Shown: one piece after another, positions 43,742 to 52,448 of the stretch | How the letters are laid out: each line of letters opens with the position of its first letter | Position numbering within the stretch: position 1 is the stretch's first letter | Source of the DNA: an uncultured Ruminococcus sp. | Lineage (GTDB): Bacteria; Bacillota; Clostridia; Oscillospirales; Acutalibacteraceae | DNA: 56,967 nt | Reading direction: 5' to 3' | NCBI GenBank assembly: GCA_902761375.1 | Contig: CACWKB010000005.1 | Coordinates: forward strand, 1-56,967 | Position numbers and translations under genes: made by a program | Notes under the pieces: model-generated | What the model was told of the DNA's origin: nothing | Databases searched by the model: none | The model's input: the letters and a program-made list of their open reading frames with translations, nothing else

Positions 43742-44389
43742 ATGGACGTTAGAATCGAAAAAACGATGGAAAATCTGAGGCGCAACCGCATGGAGGCTTA
43801 TTATGTCGAGAGCCGTGATGAGGTTCCCGCGCTGGTGAGCTCGCTTTTGAAGAAGGGCGACACCGTCACCCACGGAGGCTCCGAGACATTAAAGCAGACC
43901 GGAGTGATCGACCTGCTTCGCTCGGGCGACTACAACTACCTCGACCGCAGCGCGGCTAAGAATCCCGAGGAGGTCGCCGAGGTTTACGCCAAAAGCTTTT
44001 CTGCCGACGCCTACCTCACAAGCTGTAACGCCGTCACCGAAAACGGCGAGCTGTACAATGTCGACGGAAACTCAAACCGCGTCGCCGCGATCATCTTCGG
44101 ACCCAAGAGCGTGATCGCCGTCTGCGGAGTCAATAAGATCGTGAGCAATCTCGACGAGGCGATCAGGCGCGTCAAGACAAAGGCGGCGCCGCCCAACACC
44201 GTGCGCCTCGGTCTGAATACCCCCTGCGCCAAGACCGGCGAATGCGTTTCGCTCCGCAAGGACGCTCCCGAGATGTGCGAGGGCTGCCGCGGCGAGAGCA
44301 GGATATGCTGCAACTACGCCGTCTGTGCCTACCAGCGCCACGCCAACCGCATCAAGGTCATCCTCGTCGGCGAAGAGCTCGGTTATTGA
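43742..44389 (+). CDS. LUD-domain (lactate utilization, LutC/YkgG-like) protein
   Basis: 215 residues of the LUD family, which includes LutB/LutC of L-lactate oxidation. THGGSETLKQTGVIDLL and NRVAAIIFGPKSVIAVCGVNKI are typical. The C-terminal 55 residues carry seven cysteines (TPCAKTGEC, MCEGC, RICC, VCAY), suggesting an iron-sulfur or zinc site as in stand-alone clostridial LUD proteins. No lutA/lutB nearby, so a lactate role is not supported. AAAGGAG precedes the start. Confidence 0.85.
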   Translation: MDVRIEKTMENLRRNRMEAYYVESRDEVPALVSSLLKKGDTVTHGGSETLKQTGVIDLLRSGDYNYLDRSAAKNPEEVAEVYAKSFSADAYLTSCNAVTENGELYNVDGNSNRVAAIIFGPKSVIAVCGVNKIVSNLDEAIRRVKTKAAPPNTVRLGLNTPCAKTGECVSLRKDAPEMCEGCRGESRICCNYAVCAYQRHANRIKVILVGEELGY

Positions 44390-44397
44390 TCGGCGGC

Positions 44398-45720
44398 ATG
44401 AGCGATTTTTTACAGAGAATGCAGTCGCTGCTCGGCGATGAATACGAGGCGTTCATGCGCTGCTATGAGGGCGAACGCTTTCGCGGGCTGAGGGTCAATA
44501 CCCTGAAATGCGACAACGACGCCCTGCTCGAAGGTCTCGGGCTTGCGCTGACGCCGACGCCGTTTTGCCCCAACGGGTTCTATATCCCCGAGGGGGTCGA
44601 GGGCTTGGGCAACCATCCGCTGCACCACGCAGGCGCTTTCTATATCCAGGAGCCGTCCGCGACCTCTGCGGTCGAAATGCTCGGCGTGCGACCGGGTGAG
44701 TTCGTGCTCGACCTCTGCGCAGCGCCAGGAGGCAAAAGCACCCAGATCGCCGCAAAGCTCGCCGGAGACGGTCTGCTGTGGAGCAATGAAATAGTGAGAA
44801 GCCGCGCCAATATTCTTTTATCGAATATTGAGCGCATGGGAATCTCTAACGCCGTGGTCTCGAACTCCCATCCGGACGTTCTCTGCAAACGGCTGGGCGG
44901 TATGTTTGACCGCGTGCTGGTCGACGCGCCCTGCAGCGGCGAGGGGATGTTCCGCAAGAGCGACGAGGCGGTCGCCGAATGGAGCGTCGAGCACGTCAAA
45001 AGCTGTGCCGAGCGGCAGCTCAATATTCTGAACAGCGCCGCGCTCGCGCTCAGGGAAGGCGGCGTGCTGGTCTATTCCACCTGCACCTTTTCGCCCGAGG
45101 AGAACGAGGGCGTCATCACGCGCTTCATCGAGGCGCATCCCGAGTTTTCGCTCGAGGACAGCGGAGCTTCCTTCGGCAGACCGACGCTCGGATATGCCCG
45201 CCGCATTTTTCCGCAGGACGGCGGCGAGGGTCACTTTGCCGCGCGGCTCAGAAAAGGGGCGGAGGCTGTGTCCTCCTTTCATCCCGACGCGCCGCCTCGC
45301 GCGGTCGATACGGACGTGCTCTCGTTTTACGACGAGCTGTTCGTTGACCGTCCGTTCGGAGAGAATATCAAGGTTAACGGCGACAGGATTATAATTCTCC
45401 CAAAGAAATTAAATGCCGATCTGAGCGGCTTGAATATCCTTCGCACCGGCGTTCTGCTCGGCGAGCGCGTAAAGCGCCGCATTGAGCCCCACCACAGCGC
45501 CTTTGCCGCCGCAAAGCCTGCCGACTGCGTTTCCTCGGTCGATTTCGCGGTGGCTTCTCCCGAGATAGCCGCATATCTGCACGGCGAGGAGATCGCCGTG
45601 CCGGGGAATGTCAAGGGCTATACCGCGGTGTCGGTCGGCTCGATGACCGTCGGCTTCGGCAAGGCGTCGAACGGTCGGCTGAAAAACAAATATCCGAAAG
45701 GCTTGCGTACCTTAAAATGA
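44398..45720 (+). CDS. RsmF/RsmB-type rRNA cytosine-C5 methyltransferase
   Basis: SAM-dependent RNA m5C methyltransferase of the NOL1/NOP2/Sun family. 440 residues: SAM loop LDLCAAPGGKSTQIAAK, catalytic motif VDAPCSGEGMFRK and second Cys in YSTCTFSPEENEG, then a C-terminal RsmF-like RNA-binding region. I start at ATG 44398; the frame is open from 44242 only inside the LUD gene. Overlaps rsmA by 4 bases, giving an rRNA-modification pair. Confidence 0.92.
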   Translation: MSDFLQRMQSLLGDEYEAFMRCYEGERFRGLRVNTLKCDNDALLEGLGLALTPTPFCPNGFYIPEGVEGLGNHPLHHAGAFYIQEPSATSAVEMLGVRPGEFVLDLCAAPGGKSTQIAAKLAGDGLLWSNEIVRSRANILLSNIERMGISNAVVSNSHPDVLCKRLGGMFDRVLVDAPCSGEGMFRKSDEAVAEWSVEHVKSCAERQLNILNSAALALREGGVLVYSTCTFSPEENEGVITRFIEAHPEFSLEDSGASFGRPTLGYARRIFPQDGGEGHFAARLRKGAEAVSSFHPDAPPRAVDTDVLSFYDELFVDRPFGENIKVNGDRIIILPKKLNADLSGLNILRTGVLLGERVKRRIEPHHSAFAAAKPADCVSSVDFAVASPEIAAYLHGEEIAVPGNVKGYTAVSVGSMTVGFGKASNGRLKNKYPKGLRTLK

Positions 45721-46562
45721 ACAGATTATCGGACATAGGAACAATAAAGGACATATTATCGCGCCACGGCTTCACCTTTTCCAAGTCGTTGGGACAGAAT
45801 TTCCTGATCAATCCCTCGGTCTGTCCCCGGATGGCTGAGCTTTCGGGCGCAGGAGAGGGCGTGGGTGTGATCGAGGTCGGACCCGGCATCGGCGTGCTCA
45901 CCAACGAGCTGTGCAGGCTCGCGGACAAGGTGGTCGCGGTGGAGCTCGACAAACGGCTGCTGCCGGTTCTCGAGGAGACGCTTGCGGAGCACGACAACGT
46001 CAAGGTCGTCAACGCCGACATCCTCGAACTCGATCTGCACAGGCTTATCGCCGATGAATTTGAGGGTATGCGCGTGACGGTCTGCGCCAACCTGCCGTAT
46101 TACATCACCTCGCCCGTGATCATGAAGCTGCTCGAGGAGCGGCTGCCGATCGAGGCGGTCACCGTCATGGTGCAGAAGGAGGCGGCTCAGCGCATCTGCG
46201 CGCCCGTAGGCTCGCGGATGAGCGGCGCGGTCACGGTCTCGGTAAATTACTACGCCGAGCCGGAGCTGCTGTTTCATGTCAGCGCGGGCTCGTTCATGCC
46301 TGCGCCTAAGGTGGATTCAGCGGTGATAAGGCTCAACATCCGCCCCGAGCCTCCCGTCGAGACCGACGAGCAGAGGTTTTTCAGGGTCGTGAAGGCGGCG
46401 TTCTCACAGCGGCGCAAGGTGATCTCGAACTCCCTGAGCTCGGGACTCGGCATGGACAAGGCGTCGGTGATCGCGGCGCTTGAGCAGGCGGGAGTTTCTC
46501 CGACGGCGCGCGCCGAGGCGCTTTCGCTCGAGGATTTTGCCGCCGTCGCCGGCAAAATATAA
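45717..46562 (+). CDS. rsmA: 16S rRNA dimethyladenosine transferase
   Basis: KsgA/RsmA dimethylates two adjacent adenines near the 3' end of 16S rRNA, a late 30S checkpoint. 281 residues with KSLGQNFLINPSV, SAM motif VIEVGPGIGVLTNEL and catalytic NLPYYITSPVIMK. Length normal. ATGA overlap with the preceding methyltransferase gene. Confidence 0.97.
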   Translation: MNRLSDIGTIKDILSRHGFTFSKSLGQNFLINPSVCPRMAELSGAGEGVGVIEVGPGIGVLTNELCRLADKVVAVELDKRLLPVLEETLAEHDNVKVVNADILELDLHRLIADEFEGMRVTVCANLPYYITSPVIMKLLEERLPIEAVTVMVQKEAAQRICAPVGSRMSGAVTVSVNYYAEPELLFHVSAGSFMPAPKVDSAVIRLNIRPEPPVETDEQRFFRVVKAAFSQRRKVISNSLSSGLGMDKASVIAALEQAGVSPTARAEALSLEDFAAVAGKI

Positions 46563-46580
46563 CGGAAAGGTCGTACATAT

Positions 46581-46868
46581 ATGAAAAAGATACCGAAAAT
46601 GAACGGTCTGTTCAGGACCGCCTTTATCATGCTTATAATCTGCGTGGCTGCGGTGATAATCGCGGCGGTGGTTTCCTATGCTCTGGATCAGACCACCATC
46701 GGACTGGCGATATCGGGGGTCGGCTCGGTGCTGGCGTTAGTCGGTATCATTCTCGCCTCAAAGAGCAAGCCCAAGCCCGAGCCGGAGCTCGAGGAAAGCG
46801 TTGTCGAGAAGGAATACTTTTCCGGGGACAGCGTCATATCTTCGGACGATCCCGATGATTTTTGTTGA
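46581..46868 (+). CDS. Small membrane protein, two membrane segments
   Basis: Not recognised. 95 residues: basic N-terminus, hydrophobic segments at about 14-34 and 41-59, then a Lys/Pro stretch and an acidic tail ending SSDDPDDFC. GGAAAGG lies before the ATG. 18 bp after rsmA, so probably co-transcribed. Confidence 0.7.
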   Translation: MKKIPKMNGLFRTAFIMLIICVAAVIIAAVVSYALDQTTIGLAISGVGSVLALVGIILASKSKPKPEPELEESVVEKEYFSGDSVISSDDPDDFC

Positions 46869-46878
46869 ACGCTTTTTC

Positions 46879-46907
46879 TTGACATCGGCGCCGAAATATG
46901 TTATATT
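46879..46907 (+). promoter_or_regulatory. Promoter of the Mn riboswitch/P-type ATPase unit
   Basis: TTGACA (46879-46884), 17-bp spacer, TATATT (46902-46907). The riboswitch starts about 10 bases later. Confidence 0.85.
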
Positions 46908-46917
46908 GGAATTGCTT

Positions 46918-47066
46918 AAAGGGGAGTAGTTCGCAGATATCTGTGATATATTTCGTCAAAACACATTACCCGCGCTTGCCCTATAGCGGTTACGGGTATC
47001 GGATATATCTTAAAGAACGAGACTTTTATTGCACACCGAGGCTTCGGCGGCAATAAGGGTCTTTTG
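46918..47066 (+). ncRNA. yybP-ykoY manganese riboswitch with terminator
   Basis: The leader begins AAAGGGGAGTAG (46918-46929), contains TCGTCAA, and ends with ACGAGACTTTTATTGC, the conserved ends of the yybP-ykoY class, which senses Mn2+. GACTTTTATTGC (47021-47032) can instead pair with GCAATAAGGGTC (47050-47061) using G-U pairs, followed by TTTT, forming a terminator. Metal binding would hold the 5' side in the aptamer, prevent termination and turn on the ATPase. Known relatives control P-type ATPase and MntP-type metal exporters. Confidence 0.85.
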
Positions 47067-47110
47067 TCGTTTTACAGGAGCTTCGCAAATCAATGCAAAG
47101 GAGAAAGTCA

Positions 47111-49795
47111 ATGAAACAATGGTATCAACGCACCGCGCAGGAGGCGATGGACGAGCGAAACGTGACGTCCGACGGCCTCAGCTCACAGCGCGCGGAGGAG
47201 CTGCTCAGACAAAACGGAGAAAACGTTCTGATCGAGGAGAAGAAAAAGAACGTATTTCAGGTGTTCCTCAGCCAGTTCGCCGATCTGCTGGTCATCATCC
47301 TGATCATCGCGGCGATAATCTCGATCTTTTCGGGAAACCTCGAGAGCACCATAGTTATCTTTGCCGTCATAATAATGAACGCCATCCTCGGCACGGTTCA
47401 GCACGTCAAGGCGGAAAAATCGCTTGAAAGCCTAAAATCTCTGTCCTCTCCGGGCGCGAAGGTGATCCGCGACGGGCAGAAGATCGAGATCGACTCAAAA
47501 AAGGTGGTCGAGGGCGATATCCTTGTGCTTGAGGCGGGAGATCTGGTCGTCGCCGACGGCAGGATCATCCACAGCTATTCGCTTCAGGTCAACGAGAGCT
47601 CGCTGACGGGCGAATCCGCCAACATAGACAAGATCGAGGACGTCATCGAGGACGAGGTCGGACTCGGCGACCGCCTGAACATGGTATACTCGGGCAGCCT
47701 CGTGACCTACGGCCGCGCGCTCGTCGTCGTAACAGGCATCGGCATGAACACCGAGATCGGCAAGATCGCCTCGCTGATGAACGCCGCCAAGGACAAGAAA
47801 ACCCCGCTCCAGAAGAGCCTCGACAAGTTCTCGAGCCGCCTTGCGATCGTCATTATGATAATCTGCGCGATCGTGTTCGTGCTTTCGATGTGGCAGAACA
47901 ACTGGCAGCCGACCGCCATCATCAACTCGCTGATGTACGCCGTAGCCCTCGCGGTGGCGGCTATCCCCGAGGCGCTCGGCTCTATCGTCACCATCGTCCA
48001 GGCGATGGGCACGCGCAAAATGGCTAAGGAAAACGCCATAATCAAGGATCTGAAGGCGGTCGAAAGCCTCGGCTGCGTGTCTGTCATCTGCTCCGACAAG
48101 ACCGGCACCCTGACCCAGAACAAGATGACCGTGCAGCAGATATTTGTCAACGGCGAGCAGATCAACGGCACCGAGCTCAATCTCAGCGTTCCGGCTCACC
48201 GCATGATGGTATACAACATGGTGCTCAACAACGATTCGAGCATCGTCGACGGCAAGGGCATAGGCGACCCGACCGAGTTCTGCCTGCTCGAGTGCATCCG
48301 CGGCATTGGCATAGATCAGGATTCTATCCGCCGCGACGTCAGCCGCCTCGACGGAAACGAGCTTTGGCTCAACGAGGGCGTTATCCGCGATACCTTCAAC
48401 CGTATCGAGGAGGTACCCTTTGATTCCGACCGAAAGATGATGAGCACAAAATACAAGCTCCACGGCGTGACCCATATTCTGACAAAGGGTGCGCTCGACT
48501 CCGTCCTCGACCGCTGCGTTTCGATCACGACTCCCGACGGCGTCCGTCCCATCACCGACAGGGACAAACAGGAGATCATCGCCCGAAACCTCGCCTTTTC
48601 CGAGCAGGGTCTGCGCGTGCTGACCTTCGCGTATAAGGAGTCGACCGAGGAGCTCAGCACAGACACCGAAAACGACTTCACCTTCCTCGGACTTGTTTCG
48701 ATGATGGATCCTCCGCGCGAGGAGAGCCGTCAGGCGGTCGCCGACGCGATCCGCGCGGGCATCAAGCCGATTATGATCACGGGCGACCACAAGGTCACCG
48801 CCTCGGCGATAGCCAAGCAGATCGGCATCATGAGCGAGGGAGACGTCGCCGTTACCGGCATGGAGCTCGACGCTATGAGCGACGAGGAGCTTGACAAAAT
48901 CATTGAGAAGATCTCGGTCTACGCGCGCGTATCGCCCGAGAATAAGATCCGCATAGTAGACGCCTGGCAGCGCAGAGGCAACATAGTCTCGATGACCGGC
49001 GACGGAGTAAACGACGCGCCCGCGCTCAAAAAGGCTGATATCGGCGTGGCTATGGGAATCACCGGCACAGAGGTCTCAAAGGACGCCGCGTCGATGATTC
49101 TCCAGGACGACAACTTCGCCACGATCATCAAGGCGGTAGCCAACGGCAGAAATGTCTACCGCAACATCAAAAACGCTATACTTTTCCTGCTTTCTGGCAA
49201 CCTCGCGGCGATAATCACCGTGCTGTTCGCCTCGTTCACCTCGCGCCCGGTGCCGTTCGAGCCGGTGCATCTGCTGTTCATCAACCTGCTCACCGACTCG
49301 CTGCCCGCGATCTCGATCGGCATGGAGAAGCCCGAGCCCGGTCTGCTCTCGCAGAAGCCGCGCGATCCCAAGGAGGGCATCCTCACCAAGAGCTTTTCGC
49401 TGCTGCTGATCGGTCAGGGCGCTCTGATCTCGCTGTCCGTCATCGCCGCGTTCCTGATCGGTTTGGGCTCAGACCCCGTGGCGAACGCAGGCATCGCCAG
49501 CACGATGGCGTTTGCGACTCTGACGCTTGCGCGCCTGTTCCACGGCTTCAACTGCCGCAGCGAACACTCGATATTCAAGATCGGCTTTTCCGGCAATCTC
49601 TACAGCGTGGGAGCCTTTGTCCTCGGCGTGCTGTTCCTCTCGGCGGTCATCTTTATCCCTCCGCTCCATCCTCTGTTCTGCGTCGCAGGTCTCAATGCCG
49701 AGCAGCTTCTTATGATACTCGGACTCGCTTTCGCGCCGACGCTGATCATCCAGATCGTTAAGGGCGTAAACGATATCGTTCACCGCGATAAATAA
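47111..49795 (+). CDS. Cation P-type ATPase (P2-type; Mn2+/Ca2+ exporter likely)
   Basis: ATP-driven cation exporter of the plasma membrane. 894 residues: actuator motif SLTGES, membrane-4 motif AAIPEALGSIV, phosphorylation site CSDKTGTLTQN (about 328), and hinge MTGDGVNDAPALKKADIGVAMG. Resembles calcium-transporting P2 ATPases. The Mn2+ riboswitch in front argues for Mn2+ export, or Ca2+ export under Mn control as in some streptococci and lactococci. I start at ATG 47111 with AAAGGAG just before it; ATG 47093 is in frame but lacks one. Confidence 0.93.
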   Translation: MKQWYQRTAQEAMDERNVTSDGLSSQRAEELLRQNGENVLIEEKKKNVFQVFLSQFADLLVIILIIAAIISIFSGNLESTIVIFAVIIMNAILGTVQHVKAEKSLESLKSLSSPGAKVIRDGQKIEIDSKKVVEGDILVLEAGDLVVADGRIIHSYSLQVNESSLTGESANIDKIEDVIEDEVGLGDRLNMVYSGSLVTYGRALVVVTGIGMNTEIGKIASLMNAAKDKKTPLQKSLDKFSSRLAIVIMIICAIVFVLSMWQNNWQPTAIINSLMYAVALAVAAIPEALGSIVTIVQAMGTRKMAKENAIIKDLKAVESLGCVSVICSDKTGTLTQNKMTVQQIFVNGEQINGTELNLSVPAHRMMVYNMVLNNDSSIVDGKGIGDPTEFCLLECIRGIGIDQDSIRRDVSRLDGNELWLNEGVIRDTFNRIEEVPFDSDRKMMSTKYKLHGVTHILTKGALDSVLDRCVSITTPDGVRPITDRDKQEIIARNLAFSEQGLRVLTFAYKESTEELSTDTENDFTFLGLVSMMDPPREESRQAVADAIRAGIKPIMITGDHKVTASAIAKQIGIMSEGDVAVTGMELDAMSDEELDKIIEKISVYARVSPENKIRIVDAWQRRGNIVSMTGDGVNDAPALKKADIGVAMGITGTEVSKDAASMILQDDNFATIIKAVANGRNVYRNIKNAILFLLSGNLAAIITVLFASFTSRPVPFEPVHLLFINLLTDSLPAISIGMEKPEPGLLSQKPRDPKEGILTKSFSLLLIGQGALISLSVIAAFLIGLGSDPVANAGIASTMAFATLTLARLFHGFNCRSEHSIFKIGFSGNLYSVGAFVLGVLFLSAVIFIPPLHPLFCVAGLNAEQLLMILGLAFAPTLIIQIVKGVNDIVHRDK

Positions 49796-49808
49796 AAGCT
49801 CAAAGGGC

Positions 49809-49837
49809 TTGACATTTGAACGCATAAATTCTATAAT
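49809..49837 (+). promoter_or_regulatory. Consensus promoter of ppa
   Basis: TTGACA (49809-49814), 17-bp spacer, TATAAT (49832-49837). The leader has a small hairpin, GAGCCG and CGGCTC, near 49850-49870. Confidence 0.88.
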
Positions 49838-49921
49838 GGAATAAATAAAGAGCCGCAAAGCAACGGCTCACAGCTCGATTTAATATAATCCAGTCAACAA
49901 TATTTATAGGGGGCAAAGCAT

Positions 49922-50458
49922 ATGAATATTTGGCACGATATCTCACCCAAGCGCATCACAAGCGATCAGTTTTACGCGGTAATCGAAATCTCAAAGGGCG
50001 GCAAGAACAAGTATGAGCTCGACAAGCAGACCGGTCTTTTGAAGCTTGACCGCGTGCTGTTCACCTCGACCCACTATCCTGCCAACTACGGCTTTATTCC
50101 TCGCACCTATGCCGACGACGGCGACCCGCTCGACGTTCTGGTGCTGTGCAGCGAGCGCATCCAGCCCATGACCCTCGTCGAGTGCAAGCCCATCGGTATG
50201 CTCAACATGATCGACGGCGACAGCAACGATGAAAAGGTCATCGCGGTTCCCATCAACGACCCGAATTACTGCGGCTATTCCGATATCGGCGACCTGCCCG
50301 ATCATGTTTATCAGGAGATCTGCCACTTCTTCCAGGTTTACAAGAGCCTCGAGGACGGCAAGGAGACCCACGTTACCGAGGTGCATGGCACAGATAAAGC
50401 GAAAGAGGTCATCAAGAAGTGCATGGAGAATTACATCCGCGACTTCCAGATGGCGTAA
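49922..50458 (+). CDS. ppa: Inorganic pyrophosphatase (family I)
   Basis: Hydrolyses pyrophosphate from biosynthesis, pulling those reactions forward. 178 residues with the family I metal-binding signature DGDPLDVLVLC, preceded by PANYGFIPRTYADD, and later NDPNYCGYSDIGDLPD. Soluble family I enzyme, not the DHH family II common in other Firmicutes. GGGGGC-type site before ATG 49922. Confidence 0.95.
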   Translation: MNIWHDISPKRITSDQFYAVIEISKGGKNKYELDKQTGLLKLDRVLFTSTHYPANYGFIPRTYADDGDPLDVLVLCSERIQPMTLVECKPIGMLNMIDGDSNDEKVIAVPINDPNYCGYSDIGDLPDHVYQEICHFFQVYKSLEDGKETHVTEVHGTDKAKEVIKKCMENYIRDFQMA

Positions 50459-50504
50459 CGCAGTATGACCGCGCTGTTCACGGTATGAAATCATAACCCT
50501 AAAA

Positions 50505-50545
50505 AGAATAACGGCTCCCTCACAAAAGGGAGCCGATGCTTTTGA
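50505..50545. terminator. Bidirectional terminator after ppa
   Basis: CGGCTCCCT (50512-50520) pairs with AGGGAGCCG (50527-50535), with A-rich 5' flank and TTTT downstream; it serves ppa and the convergent small gene. Confidence 0.88.
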
Positions 50546-50552
50546 TATCGGT

Positions 50553-50768
50553 TCACAGCTTGAAATCGTCCGCCGTGTAGATGCCCTGAAGGGTGATCGT
50601 GCGCGGAACGCGCAGCAGCGGATCATAGCTGAACGAACGGCATTTGCCCTGGCTGATATGCTTGGATTTGCGGCAGGCGATGAAACCGTTCTCAAAGCTT
50701 GAATTTTCACAGTATGAGCAGTCGGGTACGATATTGTTGCCGAAGAGCTTGTTCTTCAATATACTCAC
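50553..50768 (-). CDS. Small four-cysteine protein
   Basis: A 71-residue protein with cysteines in PDCSYCENS, FIACRKS and GKCRSFSYDPLLRVP, a spacing that suggests a small zinc- or metal-binding fold. I recognise it only as a type of short conserved protein in Clostridia, without known function. It is divergent from pgeF. Confidence 0.7.
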   Translation of the reverse strand: MSILKNKLFGNNIVPDCSYCENSSFENGFIACRKSKHISQGKCRSFSYDPLLRVPRTITLQGIYTADDFKL

Positions 50769-50827
50769 CTCATTATCATTCTATCACGCGCGCGTGTATT
50801 TTTCAAGTACATTTAGGAGGTTTTCCA

Positions 50828-51661
50828 TTGAATATTTCATCCGAGACCATGACCCTGCAAACTGTTAACGGCGTTCCTTTTTTGCGTTATAATTCCTTTT
50901 CGGAACAAAAATGGCTCAATCACGCCTTTTCAACGCGGCTGGGAGGCGTTTCGAGGGGCGAATTCACCTCGATGAATACTGCGCTCAACCGCGGCGACGA
51001 CCCTGACGGCGTGCTCGAAAACTACCGCCGCTTCTGCGCCGCCGCGGGCTTTGAGTTCGAGAGCCTTGTCGCCTCGGCTCAGGATCATCAGACTTATGTC
51101 CGCACCGTTACGGCGGAGCACAGAGGCATCGGCATTACCAAGCCGCGCGATCTCGAGAGCGTGGACGCGCTGATAACCGATGATCCCTCGGTCACCCTTG
51201 TGACCTACTACGCGGACTGCACGCCGCTGTTTTTCGCCGACCCCGTTCACCGTGCCGTCGGACTTGCCCACGCGGGCTGGAGAGGCACCGTCGGCAGGAT
51301 AGGGGAGAAGGTCGTCGCCGAGCTGGGCAGGCGCTTCGGCACCCGTCCCGAGGATATCGTCGCGGCGGTCGGCCCCGCGATCTCGGTCTGCTGCTATGAG
51401 GTCGATCTGCCCTGCGCGCAGCACTTCACAGCCCTCGAGGGGCTCGACAGCTCGCGCTTCGTTTTCCCGAAGGAGGGCGGCAAATTTATGGTCGATCTGC
51501 TTGAAGCTAACCGTCAGATCCTCGTCGCCGCCGGAGTCCGCGAGGAGAACATCACCCTCAGCGACCTTTGCACCAACTGCCACAGCGACCTGCTCTGGAG
51601 CCACCGCGCCACAAAGGGCAGACGCGGCACTATGAGCGCTTTTATTTCCATAAACGAATAA
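50828..51661 (+). CDS. pgeF: Peptidoglycan editing factor PgeF (YfiH/YlmD family)
   Basis: Copper- or zinc-containing laccase-domain protein that removes wrongly built muropeptide precursors (L-Ser in place of L-Ala). 277 residues with HAGWRGTVGRIGEK, the Cys-His block AVGPAISVCCYEVD and LCTNCHSDLLWSHR. Start is TTG 50828, with AGGAGG at 50815-50820; the open frame further left is non-coding in character. It is convergent with sigK. Confidence 0.92.
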   Translation: MNISSETMTLQTVNGVPFLRYNSFSEQKWLNHAFSTRLGGVSRGEFTSMNTALNRGDDPDGVLENYRRFCAAAGFEFESLVASAQDHQTYVRTVTAEHRGIGITKPRDLESVDALITDDPSVTLVTYYADCTPLFFADPVHRAVGLAHAGWRGTVGRIGEKVVAELGRRFGTRPEDIVAAVGPAISVCCYEVDLPCAQHFTALEGLDSSRFVFPKEGGKFMVDLLEANRQILVAAGVREENITLSDLCTNCHSDLLWSHRATKGRRGTMSAFISINE

Positions 51662-51663
51662 TA

Positions 51664-51686
51664 TATAATTCTAAATCAGAATTATT
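51664..51686. repeat. AT-rich palindrome, copy 2 (pgeF/sigK junction)
   Basis: ATAATTCT (51665-51672) and AGAATTAT (51678-51685) form an 8-bp stem around 5 bases. Its minus-strand core matches the palindrome at 5060-5086 with one change. It also supplies the last base pairs of the sigK stop codon region. Confidence 0.75.
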
Positions 51687-52362
51687 CAAACCTTTTTCTA
51701 AGCTGCCTCAGCGCCTTGGTTTCGATACGGCTCACATACGACCTGCTGATGCCGAGCCGTGAGGCGACCTCCTTTTGGGTCAGCGGTTTTATGCCGTTGA
51801 GCCCGTAGCGCAGCACGATAACGGTTTTTTCACGCTCGGACAGCTCCTCGTCGATGAACTGTCCGAGCTTTTTGCTGTTCAGCTTGATCTCGAGGTTGTC
51901 GAGTATCGTGTCGTCCACCGCCATGATGTCCATTAGCGTCAGCGGATTGCCGTCCTTGTCGGTGTCGATCGTCTCGTTTAGGGAAACGTCCTGCGCGCGC
52001 TTTTTGGCGGAGCGGAAATGCATGAGTATCTCGTTCTCGATACACCGGCTGGCGTAGCTTGAAAGCCGCGTCTTTTTGTCGGGCTGATAGGTGTTGATTG
52101 CCTTGATGAGCCCGATGGTGCCGATTGACACCAGGTCGTCCTGTTCGCTCTGGGCACCGTAGTATTTCTTGATGATATGCGCCACCAGCCTCAGATTGTG
52201 CTCGACGAGCTTGTTGCGCGCCTCGATGTCGCCCGAGCGCGCCAGCATAAGGTATTCGCGCTCGCGCTTTTCGCTCAGCGGCTTCGGGAACGAGCCGTTG
52301 CCCATGACGTGCAGAATAAAGAAGCAGGCGTATTGTCCTAACATCCCGATCAGATCGAGCAT
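51682..52362 (-). CDS. sigK: RNA polymerase sporulation sigma factor SigK
   Basis: Late mother-cell sigma factor. 226 residues; N-terminal hydrophobic pro-sequence (LIGMLGQYACFFILHVMG) of the pro-sigK kind, then region 2 (NLRLVAHIIKKYYG; DLVSIGTIGLIKAINTY) and region 4 (LTQKEVASRLGISRSYVSRI). The gene is continuous, with no skin-type intervening element, so it needs no excision. Processing by SpoIVFB is expected. Confidence 0.94.
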   Translation of the reverse strand: MLDLIGMLGQYACFFILHVMGNGSFPKPLSEKREREYLMLARSGDIEARNKLVEHNLRLVAHIIKKYYGAQSEQDDLVSIGTIGLIKAINTYQPDKKTRLSSYASRCIENEILMHFRSAKKRAQDVSLNETIDTDKDGNPLTLMDIMAVDDTILDNLEIKLNSKKLGQFIDEELSEREKTVIVLRYGLNGIKPLTQKEVASRLGISRSYVSRIETKALRQLRKRFE

Positions 52363-52394
52363 CTAACCACCTCGCTATATCCTATGAAAACCGC

Positions 52395-52423
52395 TTGCAA
52401 TTAATGCGGAAGTATATTATAAT
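52395..52423 (+). promoter_or_regulatory. Promoter of the exonuclease III gene
   Basis: TTGCAA (52395-52400), 17-bp spacer, TATAAT (52418-52423). Confidence 0.75.
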
Positions 52424-52448
52424 TGTTTCAGACAGGGGTTGATATAAT

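Noticed and set aside
44242-44397. N-terminal extension of the m5C methyltransferase
   Set aside because: Arg/Pro-rich translation of the LUD gene in another frame; ATG 44398 gives the normal family start.
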